Positions 27,658 to 39,283 are shown, counted from the first letter of the stretch. The stretch: 64,000 nucleotides of DNA from Marilutibacter aestuarii (GCF_006546775.1 NZ_VICE01000066.1:1-64000), one strand, 5' to 3'. A program made the numbers and translations. The notes: generated from the letters alone by a model not told the origin.

Positions 27658-28052
27658 GCCGCGTCCTCCGCCAATGCGTTGAGGATCGGACAGCGCTTCA
27701 GCGCGCCGTGCCCGGGGCAGGCGTCGACCAGGGTGCGAAGGCCATCGCGCACGCGCGCCAGTTCGAGCATGCGCTGCTCGACGTCGCGCAGCTTTTCCTC
27801 GGCGGTGGCCTTCAACGTGGCCATGTCGTCGTCGCGATTGTCCGACAGCGCCAGCAGTTCGCGGATCTCGACCAGAGTGAAGCCCAACGCCTTCGCCCGG
27901 CGGATGAAATGCAGCCGCGACACGTCCTGTTCGTCGAACAGGCGATACCCGGAAGGCAGGCGCGAGGCCGGACGCATCAGGCCCTGCTGTTCGTAGTACC
28001 GCACCGTGTCAATGCCGACAGCGGTCCTGCGGGCGAGTTCTCCGATCTTCAT
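27654..28052 (-). CDS. MerR-family heavy-metal-responsive regulator
   Basis: Started at ATG 28052, the protein has 132 residues: winged HTH ([19 protein letters not shown] at 2-20), dimer helix and a C-terminal metal loop with Cys112 and Cys121 ([14 protein letters not shown]). There is no Cys at the end of the dimer helix (residues 75-81), a position used by divalent-metal sensors, so a monovalent Cu(I)/Ag(I) signal is favoured as in CueR. It is first in the transcript with the ATPase and DUF305 genes, and a MerR-type promoter lies 39 bases upstream. Confidence 0.9.
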
Positions 28053-28090
28053 GCAGTGCTCCGTCCGTGTCCGGATGTGGGGATCGCTGC

Positions 28091-28122
28091 AGTCTGCAGG
28101 CTGGACCATGGTCCAGAGTCAA
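28091..28122 (-). promoter_or_regulatory. MerR-type promoter/operator
   Basis: On the minus strand TTGACT (28117-28122) and CAGACT (28091-28096) are separated by 20 bases, longer than the usual 17, and the spacer starts with the palindrome CTGGACCATGGTCCAG (28101-28116). Overlong spacer plus central dyad is the hallmark of promoters that MerR proteins untwist. It drives the regulator-ATPase-DUF305 genes. Confidence 0.75.
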
Positions 28123-28171
28123 GCCCCCCCGCCCCGCCCTGTCCCTCGTGCGGCCGCGGGGCGGGACACGC

Positions 28172-28783
28172 TCAATGTTGCACGTAGACCGTGGTCGATC
28201 CGTCAGCGTCGACGCGTTCGACCGCGAACGGCACCTTGCGGCCATCGGGCATCTCCATGCCCGGCGAGCCCATCGGCATGCCCGGCAGCACCAGGCCGCG
28301 GGCGTCGATACGCTCGGCGAGCATGCGCTTGACGTCCTCCGCCGGCACGTGGCCCTCGACGAAATAGCCGCCCACCTCGGCGGTGTGGCACGAGCCCTTG
28401 CCGTACGGGATGCCGAGGCCGCGCTTGAGCGCATCCAGCGCATCGGGCGCATGCTCGCGCGTCTCGACCCTGAAACCAGCCTCGACGAGGTGCTCGACCC
28501 AGAGCGTGCAGCACCCGCAGCTCGGGCTCTTGTGGACGATCACCGGCGGCCATTCCGACCCGGCCTCATGGGCCTTCCCGGCCGCGGACCCGGGTGGGCG
28601 CGCGGTGTCGCTCGCGGCCGCTGCGGCAGGCATCGCCACCGACGGCGCGGCGACGGAAGCCTGCGCGATGCCGGCCGGCGGGCCGACCTCGGCGCAGGCG
28701 ACCACGCCACTTCCGATCGAAAGCGCCAGCAGGATGCGCGTGGACATGTGCCTTGCGCGACGCGGATCAAGTCGTTCGTTCAT
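28172..28783 (-). CDS. DUF411 copper-associated periplasmic protein
   Basis: The 203-residue protein starts at ATG 28783 with AAGGAG seven bases in front. A membrane/signal segment near residues 13-30 is followed by an Ala/Pro-rich linker. The DUF411 domain (about 80-203) has SPSCGCCTLWVEHL with three Cys close together, GSCHTAEVGGYFVEGHVP and LPGMPMGSPGMEMP, a likely Cu-binding set of Cys, His and Met. DUF411 genes typically travel with copper resistance genes. It is 15 bases downstream of copB. Periplasmic copper binding is inferred. Confidence 0.88.
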   Translation of the reverse strand: MNERLDPRRARHMSTRILLALSIGSGVVACAEVGPPAGIAQASVAAPSVAMPAAAAASDTARPPGSAAGKAHEAGSEWPPVIVHKSPSCGCCTLWVEHLVEAGFRVETREHAPDALDALKRGLGIPYGKGSCHTAEVGGYFVEGHVPAEDVKRMLAERIDARGLVLPGMPMGSPGMEMPDGRKVPFAVERVDADGSTTVYVQH

Positions 28784-28798
28784 CGATGTTCTCCTTGT

Positions 28799-29821
28799 TC
28801 AGAACCAGAAGCGCACGCCCAGGACCAGGCGCGTGTCGTCGCGGTCTTCGCCCTCGGCCGCGCGGTAGTCGGCGGTACCGCCGTAGGCCCGCTCCCAGCT
28901 CACGCCCACATAGGGCGCGAATCGCCGGCTGAACTCGTAGCGCAGGCGCGCGCCGGCTTCGAGGTGGCCGAGCCCACTGCCGATGCCACGGCGCGGGTCG
29001 TCCTTGCCGTTGAATTCGGCCTCGGCCGACCACTGCAGGATCAGGCGGTTGGTGAGCAGGGTGTCGTACTCGGCTTCCAGCGTCGCCGCGCTCTGCCCCG
29101 ACTCGCCCAGATACGCCGTCCCGGACACTTCGAACTTGTACGGCGCCAGGCCCTGCACGCCGAGGGCGGCGAATGTCTGCGACGGCCCTTCGCCACCGAA
29201 GTCGTGTCGGATGCCCGCCACCACGTCCCACCAGCGGGAGGCGCCGTGGCCGTAGAGGACCTCGAGGTCGGCCGACTCGGTGCCGGCGTCGCTGCGTTCG
29301 CCCTCGCTTCGCAACCAGATCCGGTCGACGTCGCCGCCGATCCACGCCAACGCTTCCCAGGCGGTGCCGGTGCCGTGCTCGTCGGCGTCCCAGGCCTCCA
29401 GGCGGTCCATCGACCAGTAGCTGTGCACGCTGTCGCCGTGCATGGCATGCGCATGCAGATCGGGGAACGCCGCCCGCAGGTCGGCTTCGCTGACGGGCGG
29501 GATCGGCGTTCGAGGTGCTTCGCTTGCGGTCCCACTCCCGGACGCGCCATGTCCCATCGCAGCATGATCCATCTTCGAATGGTCCATGTTCGAGTGGTCC
29601 ATCTTCGAATGATCCATTGCCGGCTGTTGCGCGGCTGGCGTCACAGGGTCGGGCGCCTCGGCCGGATCGTTATCCAGCACATCCTGCGCGGTCGCGGATG
29701 CCGCGGCGCGGTGGTGCGTGTGCGGGTCCTGCGCCAGGGCCGCCGAAGACCAGGCGATGGCCACCAGGGACGTGGCGAGTGCGACGGAAAGCGTCGCGCG
29801 CTTCGATTCGGGCGTGCTCAT
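28799..29821 (-). CDS. copB: Copper resistance outer-membrane protein CopB
   Basis: From ATG 29821, 340 residues: a signal peptide (ATSLVAIAWSSAALA), then His/Met-rich repeats (MDHSKMDHSNMDHSKMDHAA, about 69-88) for copper binding, then a beta-barrel of about 210 residues with strands such as KFEVSGTAYLGES and a terminal Phe (LGVRFWF). The copB family sequesters or passes copper at the outer membrane. Its ATG overlaps the copA stop (ATGA), so both are translated together. Confidence 0.95.
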   Translation of the reverse strand: MSTPESKRATLSVALATSLVAIAWSSAALAQDPHTHHRAAASATAQDVLDNDPAEAPDPVTPAAQQPAMDHSKMDHSNMDHSKMDHAAMGHGASGSGTASEAPRTPIPPVSEADLRAAFPDLHAHAMHGDSVHSYWSMDRLEAWDADEHGTGTAWEALAWIGGDVDRIWLRSEGERSDAGTESADLEVLYGHGASRWWDVVAGIRHDFGGEGPSQTFAALGVQGLAPYKFEVSGTAYLGESGQSAATLEAEYDTLLTNRLILQWSAEAEFNGKDDPRRGIGSGLGHLEAGARLRYEFSRRFAPYVGVSWERAYGGTADYRAAEGEDRDDTRLVLGVRFWF

Positions 29822-31620
29822 GCCTCGATCCTCACTTCCCGCATCATCCCGGCTTCCATGTGGTACAGCAGGTGGCAGTGGTAGGCCCAGCGACCCAACG
29901 CGTCTGCGCGCACGCGGTAGCTGCGCCGCGTGCCCGGCTGCATGTCGACGGTGTGCTTGCGCACCATGAAGTTGCCGTTCTCGTCCTCCAGGTCGCTCCA
30001 GACGCCGTGCAGGTGGATCGGATGCGTCATCATCGTGTCGTTGACCAGCACGATGCGCAGGCGTTCGCCATAGTTCATCCGCAGCGGTTCGGCGCTGGCG
30101 AACTTGATGCCATCGAAGGACCAGGCGAACTTCTCCATGTGACCGGTCAGGTGCAGTTCGACCGTGCGTCCGGGATCGCGCCCATCCGGATCCTCGAACC
30201 GGCTGCGCAGGTCGGCGTAGCTGAGCACGCGCCGGCCGTTGTCGCGCAGGCCGACGCCCGGGTCGGCGAGGCGCGGCTCGGGCGACATCGTCTGCATGTC
30301 GACGAGTGGATTGCCCTCTTCGCTGGCTGGATGCGACTGCATGGTGTCGCCATGCGACATCGCCGACATGTCGTGGCCGTCGCCGTGCCCCATGTTCGCC
30401 CCGCAGCCGCCCTCCATGCCCTTCATCGCGCCCATGTCGTGGTCCATGCCGCCGTGGCCCATGTCGGCCATGGTGAGGATGGGACGCCGGTCGACCGCCG
30501 GCACCGGCGCGCGCAGGCCTTCGCGGGTCGCGAGCGTGCCGCTGACATACCCGGTGCGGCCCATGTCCTGCGCGAAGATCGTGAACGCGTCCTGCCCGCT
30601 CGGCTCGACGATGACGTCGAAGGTCTCGGCGACGGCGATGCGGAACTCGTCGACGGTGACCGGATGCACGTACATGCCGTCGGACGCCACCACGGTCATC
30701 TTCAGCCCGGGGATGCGGACGTCGAAATACGTCATCGCCGAGCCGTTGATGAAGCGCAGGCGGACCTTCTCGCCGCTGCGGAACAGGCCCGTCCAGTTGC
30801 CCAGCGAGGTGGTGCCGTTCATCAGGTAGGTGTAGGTGTTGGCGTTGACGTCGGACAGGTCGGTCGGCGTCATCCGCATCTCCCCCCACATCCCGCGGTC
30901 GTCCAGGGTGTCGGCCAGGCCCTTGCGTTCGACGTCGCGCACGAAATCACCGACGGTGCGCATGTAGGTGTTGTCGTAGCTGGCCATCTTCTTCAGGCGC
31001 GCGAACAGGGCCGCCGGATCCAGGTCCGTCCAGTCCGAGAGCATCACCACGTAATCGCGATCGAAGGCGAAAGGCTCCGGCGCGATCGGGTGGATCACCA
31101 GCGGGCCGTACAGGCCGGCCTGCTCCTGGAAACCGGAGTGGCTGTGGTACCAGTAGGTGCCGCCCTGGTTGACGTCGAAGCGGTAGTGGTAGGCCTCGCC
31201 GCGCGCGATGCCGTCGAAGCTCAGCCCGGGCACGCCGTCCATGTTCGCCGGCAGGATGATGCCGTGCCAATGGATGGACGTGGCATCGCCGTGCGTGGAG
31301 CCCGGCGGCAGGCGGTTGTGGACGCGCAGGTTGACGGTGGTGCCTTCGCGCCAGCGAAGCAGCGGCGCGGGAAGGCGGCCATTGACCGTGATGGCCGGCC
31401 GCGTGCGGCCGGTGAAATTGACCGGCGACTCACCGATGGCGAGATCGAACTCGGTGCCGGTGAGGACGGCGCCGGGCACCGTGGTGGGCGACGACCATGC
31501 GCGACCGGCCCAGGGGGCCAGGCCGGCGACGACGCCACCGGCGGCCAGGCCCTGGACGAAACGTCGGCGCGAGAGGGCGCTGGGGACTGCGTCCGCGCCC
31601 TTGGGGGAAAAGAAAGACAT
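29818..31620 (-). CDS. copA: Copper resistance multicopper oxidase CopA
   Basis: The 600-residue enzyme starts at ATG 31620 with a twin-arginine signal (SRRRFVQGLAAGGVVAGLA). Copper ligands of the multicopper oxidase fold are all visible: HWHG (117-120), YHSHSG, HPIHLHG and HCHLLYHMEAGM. A Met/His-rich insert (about 395-440, MGHGGMDHDMGAMKGMEGG) marks the PcoA/CopA branch. It oxidises Cu(I) and binds excess copper in the periplasm. copL lies upstream and copB overlaps downstream. An earlier in-frame ATG exists but lacks a signal-like sequence. Confidence 0.96.
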   Translation of the reverse strand: MSFFSPKGADAVPSALSRRRFVQGLAAGGVVAGLAPWAGRAWSSPTTVPGAVLTGTEFDLAIGESPVNFTGRTRPAITVNGRLPAPLLRWREGTTVNLRVHNRLPPGSTHGDATSIHWHGIILPANMDGVPGLSFDGIARGEAYHYRFDVNQGGTYWYHSHSGFQEQAGLYGPLVIHPIAPEPFAFDRDYVVMLSDWTDLDPAALFARLKKMASYDNTYMRTVGDFVRDVERKGLADTLDDRGMWGEMRMTPTDLSDVNANTYTYLMNGTTSLGNWTGLFRSGEKVRLRFINGSAMTYFDVRIPGLKMTVVASDGMYVHPVTVDEFRIAVAETFDVIVEPSGQDAFTIFAQDMGRTGYVSGTLATREGLRAPVPAVDRRPILTMADMGHGGMDHDMGAMKGMEGGCGANMGHGDGHDMSAMSHGDTMQSHPASEEGNPLVDMQTMSPEPRLADPGVGLRDNGRRVLSYADLRSRFEDPDGRDPGRTVELHLTGHMEKFAWSFDGIKFASAEPLRMNYGERLRIVLVNDTMMTHPIHLHGVWSDLEDENGNFMVRKHTVDMQPGTRRSYRVRADALGRWAYHCHLLYHMEAGMMREVRIEA

Positions 31621-31750
31621 GCTGGACTCCGTGGGAGCATCGACGGGACCTTCCGCAACGAAAGGTCGGCAGGCTGCCGCTCGACCGGCCAATGCGACGT
31701 CAGCCGCAATGGCGATCGAGCCTGGCGCGGCACGAGGGTGCCGTGCGGGC

Positions 31751-32188
31751 TCAGGCGATCGGCGGTCGGATCAGCTGCGTGCGCAACGGATCGGGCGCAC
31801 CCTCGCCGGCACGGGCGAGCCGGAGCGGTCCGGGCGCCGGGCGCATCGCCTCGAAGACGCCCGGGGGCAACGCGGAGGCGTGCAACAGGCAGGCGCAGAC
31901 ACAACTGTCGCCGGCGCAGCAGTCGTCGCCGCCGGCATGGCCGGCCTCCGCCGCCGATGTCGGAACGGTGGCGGTCGCGACGGGCGCGGACGCCCCGTCG
32001 TCGTGGCAGGGCGCCGATTCGATTGCCGCCATCGCGCCCGACGCGGTCCCCGCATCGACCGCGGTCTCGTGGATACCGCCGTGCACGAACGCCATGCGCA
32101 CCGACGCCGCAGCGCCACCGGCCCCATTGAGGACCAGCAGCAACGCGACCAGGACACGCAACGCGAACGAACGGAGTGGCATGGGCAA
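31751..32188 (-). CDS. copL: CopL-family metal-binding regulatory protein
   Basis: A 145-residue secreted protein (signal LRVLVALLLVLNGAGGAAA) with CHDD, GGDDCCAGDSCVCACLLH and several His, a Cys/His-rich metal site. Length, the LLVLNGAG signal core and the position 130 bases upstream of copA match CopL of Xanthomonas copLAB, which is needed for copper-induced expression of copA and copB. Start could be 32188 or 32182. The next 390 bases upstream hold no gene, so the operon promoter is expected there. Confidence 0.85.
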   Translation of the reverse strand: MPMPLRSFALRVLVALLLVLNGAGGAAASVRMAFVHGGIHETAVDAGTASGAMAAIESAPCHDDGASAPVATATVPTSAAEAGHAGGDDCCAGDSCVCACLLHASALPPGVFEAMRPAPGPLRLARAGEGAPDPLRTQLIRPPIA

Positions 32189-32581
32189 ATCGTACGCCAG
32201 GACGGGTTAACGGCGCGAATACTGCGCCATGCACGCCGGCCACGGCAACTCTGGAGGGCGCCCGGACTCCGCGCGCCCTGCCCCGTCTAGACGCCAGGCG
32301 GGAAAAAACAGAAGCCAGCGAAAAGTGGACTTCTGCTTCGTTATATGGCGCTCCCACCGGGATCCGAGCTCGACCCCCGACTTTTTTCCCGCTCGGAACC
32401 CTCGTCCAAATCGAGCCCAAACGATTGAGAAACAGCGGGTTACGACTCAGGCGAAAACCTCTATGAACCGTCAAATCATTCAATTCGCAAACTTCACGTG
32501 CACGCCTGGGAAGGTCGGCAGACTTGTTGCGTGGCGAGCCCCGCCCTAAGCTCAGCGCAAACGTCCTTGGGAAGGGCTCCC
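32189..32581. other. Intergenic stretch with promoter space and a tRNA-like remnant
   Basis: The copL promoter must lie in the left part, divergent from the TPR lipoprotein gene. At 32347-32380 the plus strand reads TGGCGCTCCCACCGGGATCC, like the reversed 3' end of a tRNA preceded by a hairpin (CAGAAG/CTTCTG near 32309-32335). The T-stem does not pair, so it is at best a decayed tRNA end. No protein-coding gene is supported. Confidence 0.4.
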
Positions 32582-33676
32582 ATGAGAAATTCCTACAGGC
32601 CTAGGCGCGGGTCCGTGTCCGGCTTCGCGCGCAAAGGCTACTGCCTGTTTCTGGCCATTTGCATGGTGCTTGGTGCATGCAAGTCGGACCCATCGGCCAA
32701 GGAGTCGTGGAAGGAGATCTACGCGCAAGCGGATCGTGCTTACGCGCAAGGGGACTTCGTTGGAAGCGTCGCTTTAGCGGACCGAGCCGCGCAGCGGGCG
32801 CGTGAGCAACAGGGCGACACCAGCTTGGCCTTTGCCAAAGCGGCGACCCTGGCTGGCGCAGCGCATTTGGCTCTGGCCCAGTACACCGAAGCCCAGCTCA
32901 GTTTCGAGCAGGCGTTGCCGTCCATCGTTTCATCCCCGGGTTCCAGTGCCGAAGACAGATCGACGGCCTACAACAATCTCGCCGAGGCGTATCGCGAACA
33001 GGGGCGGTACGACCGCGCCCTGACCCTTTATCAACAGGCGCTGGCTTCGGTGGAAGCGGCCTATGCCGCCGACTCGCGGGAGGTCGCCGACGCCACGGCT
33101 GCATTGGCGCTGGCTTATCACAGCCAGGGGGAACTTGACCGCGCGGAGGCCTTGTATCGAAGCGCGCTGGGGATCCTTGATCGCGAAGGCTTCGCCGACA
33201 GCGATCTCTCCTCACTGCTCGGCAACATGGCAGACCTCATGTGGAGACTGGATCGACTTGAAGAGGCCGAAAGTATTGCCCTGCGCGCACTGGCGATCGA
33301 GACGCGAGAACTTGGCCCCGAGCATCCCAGCGTCGCTGGCTACTTCAATACCCTTGGTGTCATCTACGACCAGGGCAAGCGGTACGACAGGGCACTTGAA
33401 TCGTATGGGCGCGCTCTCGCGATCCGCCAGGCGGCGCTGGGACCTGACCATCCGTCAGTTGCGACCACCCATAGCAACATCGCCGTGACCTGCGAGGCCC
33501 TGAAACGCTATGAACAAGCGGAAGCGCACTTCGTCCAGGCGATCAGCATCTTCGAGTCGATTCCTGCCCGGCAGTCCGACGCGCGAGCAAACAGGCGCGC
33601 GCTCGCCGCTATGTATCGAGCGACCAACCGGCCTGCAAAGGCCGAGGCCGTGGAAGCGCCATTGAGCAAATCGTGA
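32582..33676 (+). CDS. TPR-repeat lipoprotein
   Basis: The 364-residue protein has a lipoprotein signal ending LAICMVLGAC (Cys33). From about residue 45 it is built of tetratricopeptide repeats of the 42-residue kinesin-light-chain type, for example STAYNNLAEAYREQGRYDRA and PSVAGYFNTLGVIYDQGKRY. ELGPEHPSVA and ALGPDHPSVA are typical repeat joints. It probably acts as a protein-protein scaffold at the periplasmic face of a membrane. It is a single gene with no partner on the same strand. GC is a little lower than the neighbours. Confidence 0.85.
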   Translation: MRNSYRPRRGSVSGFARKGYCLFLAICMVLGACKSDPSAKESWKEIYAQADRAYAQGDFVGSVALADRAAQRAREQQGDTSLAFAKAATLAGAAHLALAQYTEAQLSFEQALPSIVSSPGSSAEDRSTAYNNLAEAYREQGRYDRALTLYQQALASVEAAYAADSREVADATAALALAYHSQGELDRAEALYRSALGILDREGFADSDLSSLLGNMADLMWRLDRLEEAESIALRALAIETRELGPEHPSVAGYFNTLGVIYDQGKRYDRALESYGRALAIRQAALGPDHPSVATTHSNIAVTCEALKRYEQAEAHFVQAISIFESIPARQSDARANRRALAAMYRATNRPAKAEAVEAPLSKS

Positions 33677-33990
33677 ACGTCCGTTTGCGATCAAGGCCAT
33701 GCACCTGCCCCGGCAACATGGGGACGGAACGCCGCGTCTGAGCGGGCGCATCTTCACGGAGCGAGTTGTCACCGCTCGCCTCAACTTGGCGGCAATGAAC
33801 TTCGCACGAGGATCAAAGGCCTCGCGCGCGCGGAAGCGATCACCTGGCGTCGGGACTCGGGTGGCATCCGGGGGGCGATGCGCGCCCACGCCATGCGCCT
33901 CGCTCCTGCAACGACCGCCAGTAGAGGCATCCGGCACTGTGCGTGCAAGAACACCGGCGAAGAATCGAGTCGCCAGCCCCGAATGCAAAA
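33677..33990. other. Intergenic stretch, nothing recognised
   Basis: About 310 bases between the TPR lipoprotein gene and the tRNA terminator. Short open frames occur on both strands but none has a ribosome-binding site or recognisable sequence. Confidence 0.4.
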
Positions 33991-34030
33991 GAAAAAAGCC
34001 CTGACGAATCAGGGCTTTATCTTTTTTGTT
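33991..34030 (-). terminator. Intrinsic terminator of the tRNA pair
   Basis: A perfect 10-bp stem AAAGCCCTGA (33995-34004) with TCAGGGCTTT (34009-34018) and loop CGAA. Read on the minus strand after the tRNA-Glu end it is followed by a T-run (33992-33997 complement). A T-rich run also follows on the plus strand (34018-34027), so it may stop transcription from both sides. Confidence 0.85.
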
Positions 34031-34106
34031 TGGCGTCCCCACGGGGATTCGAACCCCGGTCGCAACCGTGAAAGGGTTGTGTCCTAGGCCTCTAGACGAT
34101 GGGGAC
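34031..34106 (-). tRNA. tRNA-Glu (UUC)
   Basis: The minus strand folds into a full cloverleaf: acceptor GTCCCCA pairs with TGGGGAC, the anticodon stem CAACC/GGTTG encloses CTTTCAC (anticodon TTC), the T-arm is CGGGG-TTCGAAT-CCCCG, and the CCA end is encoded (34031-34033). 76 bases. It is downstream of tRNA-Ala by 38 bases and shares its promoter and terminator. Confidence 0.97.
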
Positions 34107-34144
34107 GAGGTGCTGCTTTAGAGGTACTTCTATTTCCAGGAAAG

Positions 34145-34220
<76 letters not shown>

Positions 34221-34239
34221 ACGTGCTGGAAAGACGGCT

Positions 34240-34268
34240 ATGTTAGGGGCCGTTTTCGAAGTCGTCAA
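34240..34268 (-). promoter_or_regulatory. Sigma-70 promoter of the tRNA-Ala/tRNA-Glu operon
   Basis: On the minus strand TTGACG (34263-34268) and TAACAT (34240-34245) are 17 bases apart, about 20 bases before the 5' end of tRNA-Ala. The -35 box overlaps the stop region of the upstream DUF1249 gene. Confidence 0.8.
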
Positions 34269-34759
34269 GCGGTTTTGATGACTTCTTCCGAAACAATTTC
34301 CGGCCCCCGCAACGTCGCGATGCCGTGGCCGCGTTCGCCCAGGTATTCGAGCCATTTGCCGAGGAAGGTGTTCATCCGCATGCGATGCCCGATGACCTCG
34401 GCCGGCGGCGGATACAGGCCGATCACGTCCTGCCAGCGCCGTCCGATGTAACAGTGCGTGGCCTCGAGCTGGCGGGTGTCGTGGTAGACGCGCAGCCATG
34501 CCGAAGGATCGGGCTCGCCGGTCACCGGGTCGGGCATCGCGTAGGTCAGGCGCAGCTCGGTCGTGTAGCGGTGCTGCTCGATCACGTCCAGGCACAGGTC
34601 CAGGCCGTCGCCCACCGATGAGCGATGCCGGCCCAGGCCCAGCCGGGCCGGCGCGAACAGGCGCTGGAAGCGCCCGTGGTTCTCGCCATAGAGCCCCATC
34701 AGCCAACCGAATCGGTTGAGGCGCGGCAGGCGTTCGGCGGTGGCGGCAAGCATCGGCAT
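34265..34759 (-). CDS. DUF1249 domain protein
   Basis: Taken from ATG 34759, 164 residues. DUF1249 features include RFGWLMGLYGENHGRFQRLF near the start, DLCLDVIEQHRYTTELRLTY in the middle and WLRVYHDTRQLEATHC. It lacks signal or membrane segments and is probably a small cytoplasmic protein of unknown role. It ends at the promoter of the tRNA pair. An extension upstream to 34822 is open but unlike protein. Confidence 0.88.
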   Translation of the reverse strand: MPMLAATAERLPRLNRFGWLMGLYGENHGRFQRLFAPARLGLGRHRSSVGDGLDLCLDVIEQHRYTTELRLTYAMPDPVTGEPDPSAWLRVYHDTRQLEATHCYIGRRWQDVIGLYPPPAEVIGHRMRMNTFLGKWLEYLGERGHGIATLRGPEIVSEEVIKTA

Positions 34760-34873
34760 GGCTTCGATCCTACACGGGCAACGGCGCCCGCGGCAGCGTT
34801 GACCGCGGCCGCCGTCGGGCATACCTTCAGGATTCAGCCCGCTCGAATGGGCACGCCGTCGGACCGCCCCGCC

Positions 34874-35692
34874 TCAGAACATCTCGCGGCGGATGCCCAG
34901 GGTCGAGAGGACCTTGCTGGAGATTTCCTCGATCGAGGTATGGGTGGTGCTCAAGGTGGGAATCCGTTCTGCGCGGAACATCATCTCCGCAGCGGCCACC
35001 TCGCGCTTGCAGGTCTCCAGGCGCGCATAGCGCGAATCGGGGCGCCGCTCCTGGCGGATCTGCTGCAGGCGCACCGGGTCGATGGTCAGGCCGAACAGCT
35101 TGTTGCGGTACGGGCGCAGGCGCGGCGGCAGGCGGTCGTGCTCCAGGTCCTCCTCGGTCAGCGGATAGTTCGCCGCCCGGATGCCGTAGTGCAGCGCCAG
35201 GTAGACGCAGGTCGGCGTCTTGCCGGCCCGCGACACCGCCACCAGGATCAGGTCGGCCTCGGCGTAGTCGATGCTGGCGCCGTCGTCGTGGGTCAACGCG
35301 TAATTCATCGCGTTGATGCGCCGGTGATAAGTCTCGAAGTCGACCAGGCCGTGGGCCTGCCCGACCGCGTGGCGGCGGGTCTCGCCGAATTCCTCTTCCA
35401 GCGGCGCGATGAACGGGGCGAAGACGTCCAGCAGCAGGCCGCCGCTCTCCTCGAGCACCGCGCTGACCTTGTTGTCGACGCAGGAATTGATGATCACCGG
35501 ACGCACGCCGTGCATCTCGGCCGCCTTGCGGATGCGCTCGGAGGCTTCACGGGCGCGCTCGACGCTGTCGACGAAGGAGATGCGCTCGCTGACGAAGCGG
35601 GTCTCCTGGAACTGGGTCAACAGGGTGTGGCCGATGGTCTCGGCGGTGATGCCGGTGCCGTCGGAAATATAGAAAACCGGTCGCAAACCCAT
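34874..35692 (-). CDS. ppsR: PEP synthase regulatory kinase/pyrophosphorylase
   Basis: A 272-residue DUF299 protein that switches PEP synthase off and on: an ADP-dependent kinase phosphorylating a Thr next to the catalytic His, and a Pi-dependent phosphorylase reversing it. From ATG 35692, [19 protein letters not shown] is the family opening, and the P-loop-like [12 protein letters not shown] carries the nucleotide site. Its target gene ppsA is divergent, 160 bases away, the usual arrangement in gammaproteobacteria. Confidence 0.96.
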   Translation of the reverse strand: MGLRPVFYISDGTGITAETIGHTLLTQFQETRFVSERISFVDSVERAREASERIRKAAEMHGVRPVIINSCVDNKVSAVLEESGGLLLDVFAPFIAPLEEEFGETRRHAVGQAHGLVDFETYHRRINAMNYALTHDDGASIDYAEADLILVAVSRAGKTPTCVYLALHYGIRAANYPLTEEDLEHDRLPPRLRPYRNKLFGLTIDPVRLQQIRQERRPDSRYARLETCKREVAAAEMMFRAERIPTLSTTHTSIEEISSKVLSTLGIRREMF

Positions 35693-35852
35693 GCCTGGCT
35701 CCCCCGGAGAATGCCGTGCCCATACGAAAAAGCCCGCCGGATCAACCTTGTAAGCGCCCGGCGCACAGGCGATCATAGCGGCTTGTCCGCGGGACATGTG
35801 CGCCCGCCCCGCCCCAGCCCCGATCGTTGCGCCGTACCAGGAGTCCCCCGTC

Positions 35853-38234
<2,382 letters not shown>

Positions 38235-38289
38235 AGCGGTGGCATGACGTTACGCTAACGTGCCGGTCTATATGCTTGCCGGCACAACC

Positions 38290-38314
38290 AGAGCCCCGCA
38301 TCAAGCGGGGCTCT
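38290..38314 (+). terminator. Hairpin after ppsA
   Basis: AGAGCCCCGC and GCGGGGCTCT form a perfect 10-bp stem around ATCAA. No strong T-run follows (GCATTTG), so termination may be partial or factor-dependent. A second small palindrome, ACGTTA-CGC-TAACGT, lies at 38247-38261. Confidence 0.6.
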
Positions 38315-38340
38315 GCATTTGAAGAATCCGGAGATGGCGA

Positions 38341-39246
38341 ATGGATTGGTTCAACGACCTTGAATCGACGCAGGTGACCGCGTTCCTGGTGACCTGGGGG
38401 ATGAAACTGCTCTGGGCCCTGCTGATCTTCGTGATCGGCATGCGCCTGGTGAAATGGGTGGCCGGCCTGGCCGAAAAGGGGCTTTCGCGCGCCCAGGTCG
38501 AGCCGACCGCGGTGATGTTCCTGCGCAAGGTGGCCTACGTGGCGCTGCTGGTGCTGCTGGCGCTCACCTCGTTGAGCATCCTCGGCGTACCGATGACCTC
38601 GGCCTTCGCCCTGCTCGGCGCGGCGGGCCTGGCGGTCGGCCTGGCGCTGAAGGATTCGCTGTCGAACATCGCCTCGGGCGTGATGCTGGTGACGCTCAAG
38701 CCGTTCAAGGTCGGCGACGTGGTCACGATCAACGGCGAGACCGGCAAGGTCGAGTCGATCAGCATCTTCCAGACCCGGCTGCGCGGTCCGGACAACAACA
38801 CCATCGTGCTGCCCAACAGCCTGATCACGACCGACTCGATCATCAACCTCACCCCGGACGTCATGCGCCGCGTCGAGATCGTGATCGGCATCGGCTACGG
38901 CGACGACATCGACGAGGCGCGCAGGATCGCGCTGGAACTCATGAACGGCGACGAGCGCGTGCTTCCCGAGCCGGCGCCCGACGTGCTCGTCTACGGACTG
39001 GGCGACAACAGCGTCAACCTGGGCATCCGCTGCCACGTCGGCAATGCCGACTACTTCGTCACCAAGTGCGAGCTGACGGAGTGGATCAAGAAGGGCTTCG
39101 ACCAGGCCGGCGTCAGCATCCCCTTCCCGCAACGCGACGTGCACATGTACCACCACCTCGATGGCAAGGTGGTCGAGGGAGCGCCGCTGCCGCCGGGCGT
39201 CCAGGAGCGCCTGGCCGCGCCTTCGGACCCGGGCGCCGGCGCTTAG
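38341..39246 (+). CDS. mscS: Small-conductance mechanosensitive channel MscS
   Basis: 301 residues. Three membrane helices (about 13-36, 61-82, 89-108) are followed by the pore helix with LGAAGLAVGLALKDSLSNIA and then the cytoplasmic beta domain (FKVGDVVTINGETGKVESI; TRLRGPDNNTIVLPNSLITT). Length and motifs match E. coli MscS (286). It opens under membrane tension to release solutes on hypo-osmotic shock. GGAG lies 8 bases upstream of the ATG. It lies downstream of ppsA after a hairpin. Confidence 0.95.
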   Translation: MDWFNDLESTQVTAFLVTWGMKLLWALLIFVIGMRLVKWVAGLAEKGLSRAQVEPTAVMFLRKVAYVALLVLLALTSLSILGVPMTSAFALLGAAGLAVGLALKDSLSNIASGVMLVTLKPFKVGDVVTINGETGKVESISIFQTRLRGPDNNTIVLPNSLITTDSIINLTPDVMRRVEIVIGIGYGDDIDEARRIALELMNGDERVLPEPAPDVLVYGLGDNSVNLGIRCHVGNADYFVTKCELTEWIKKGFDQAGVSIPFPQRDVHMYHHLDGKVVEGAPLPPGVQERLAAPSDPGAGA

Positions 39247-39283
39247 GTCCGCGCCCCGGTTTCACGCGCTACCGCGGCGTCGC

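Noticed and set aside
32347-32425. Functional tRNA on the minus strand
   Set aside because: The T-stem does not pair and no anticodon arm can be drawn.
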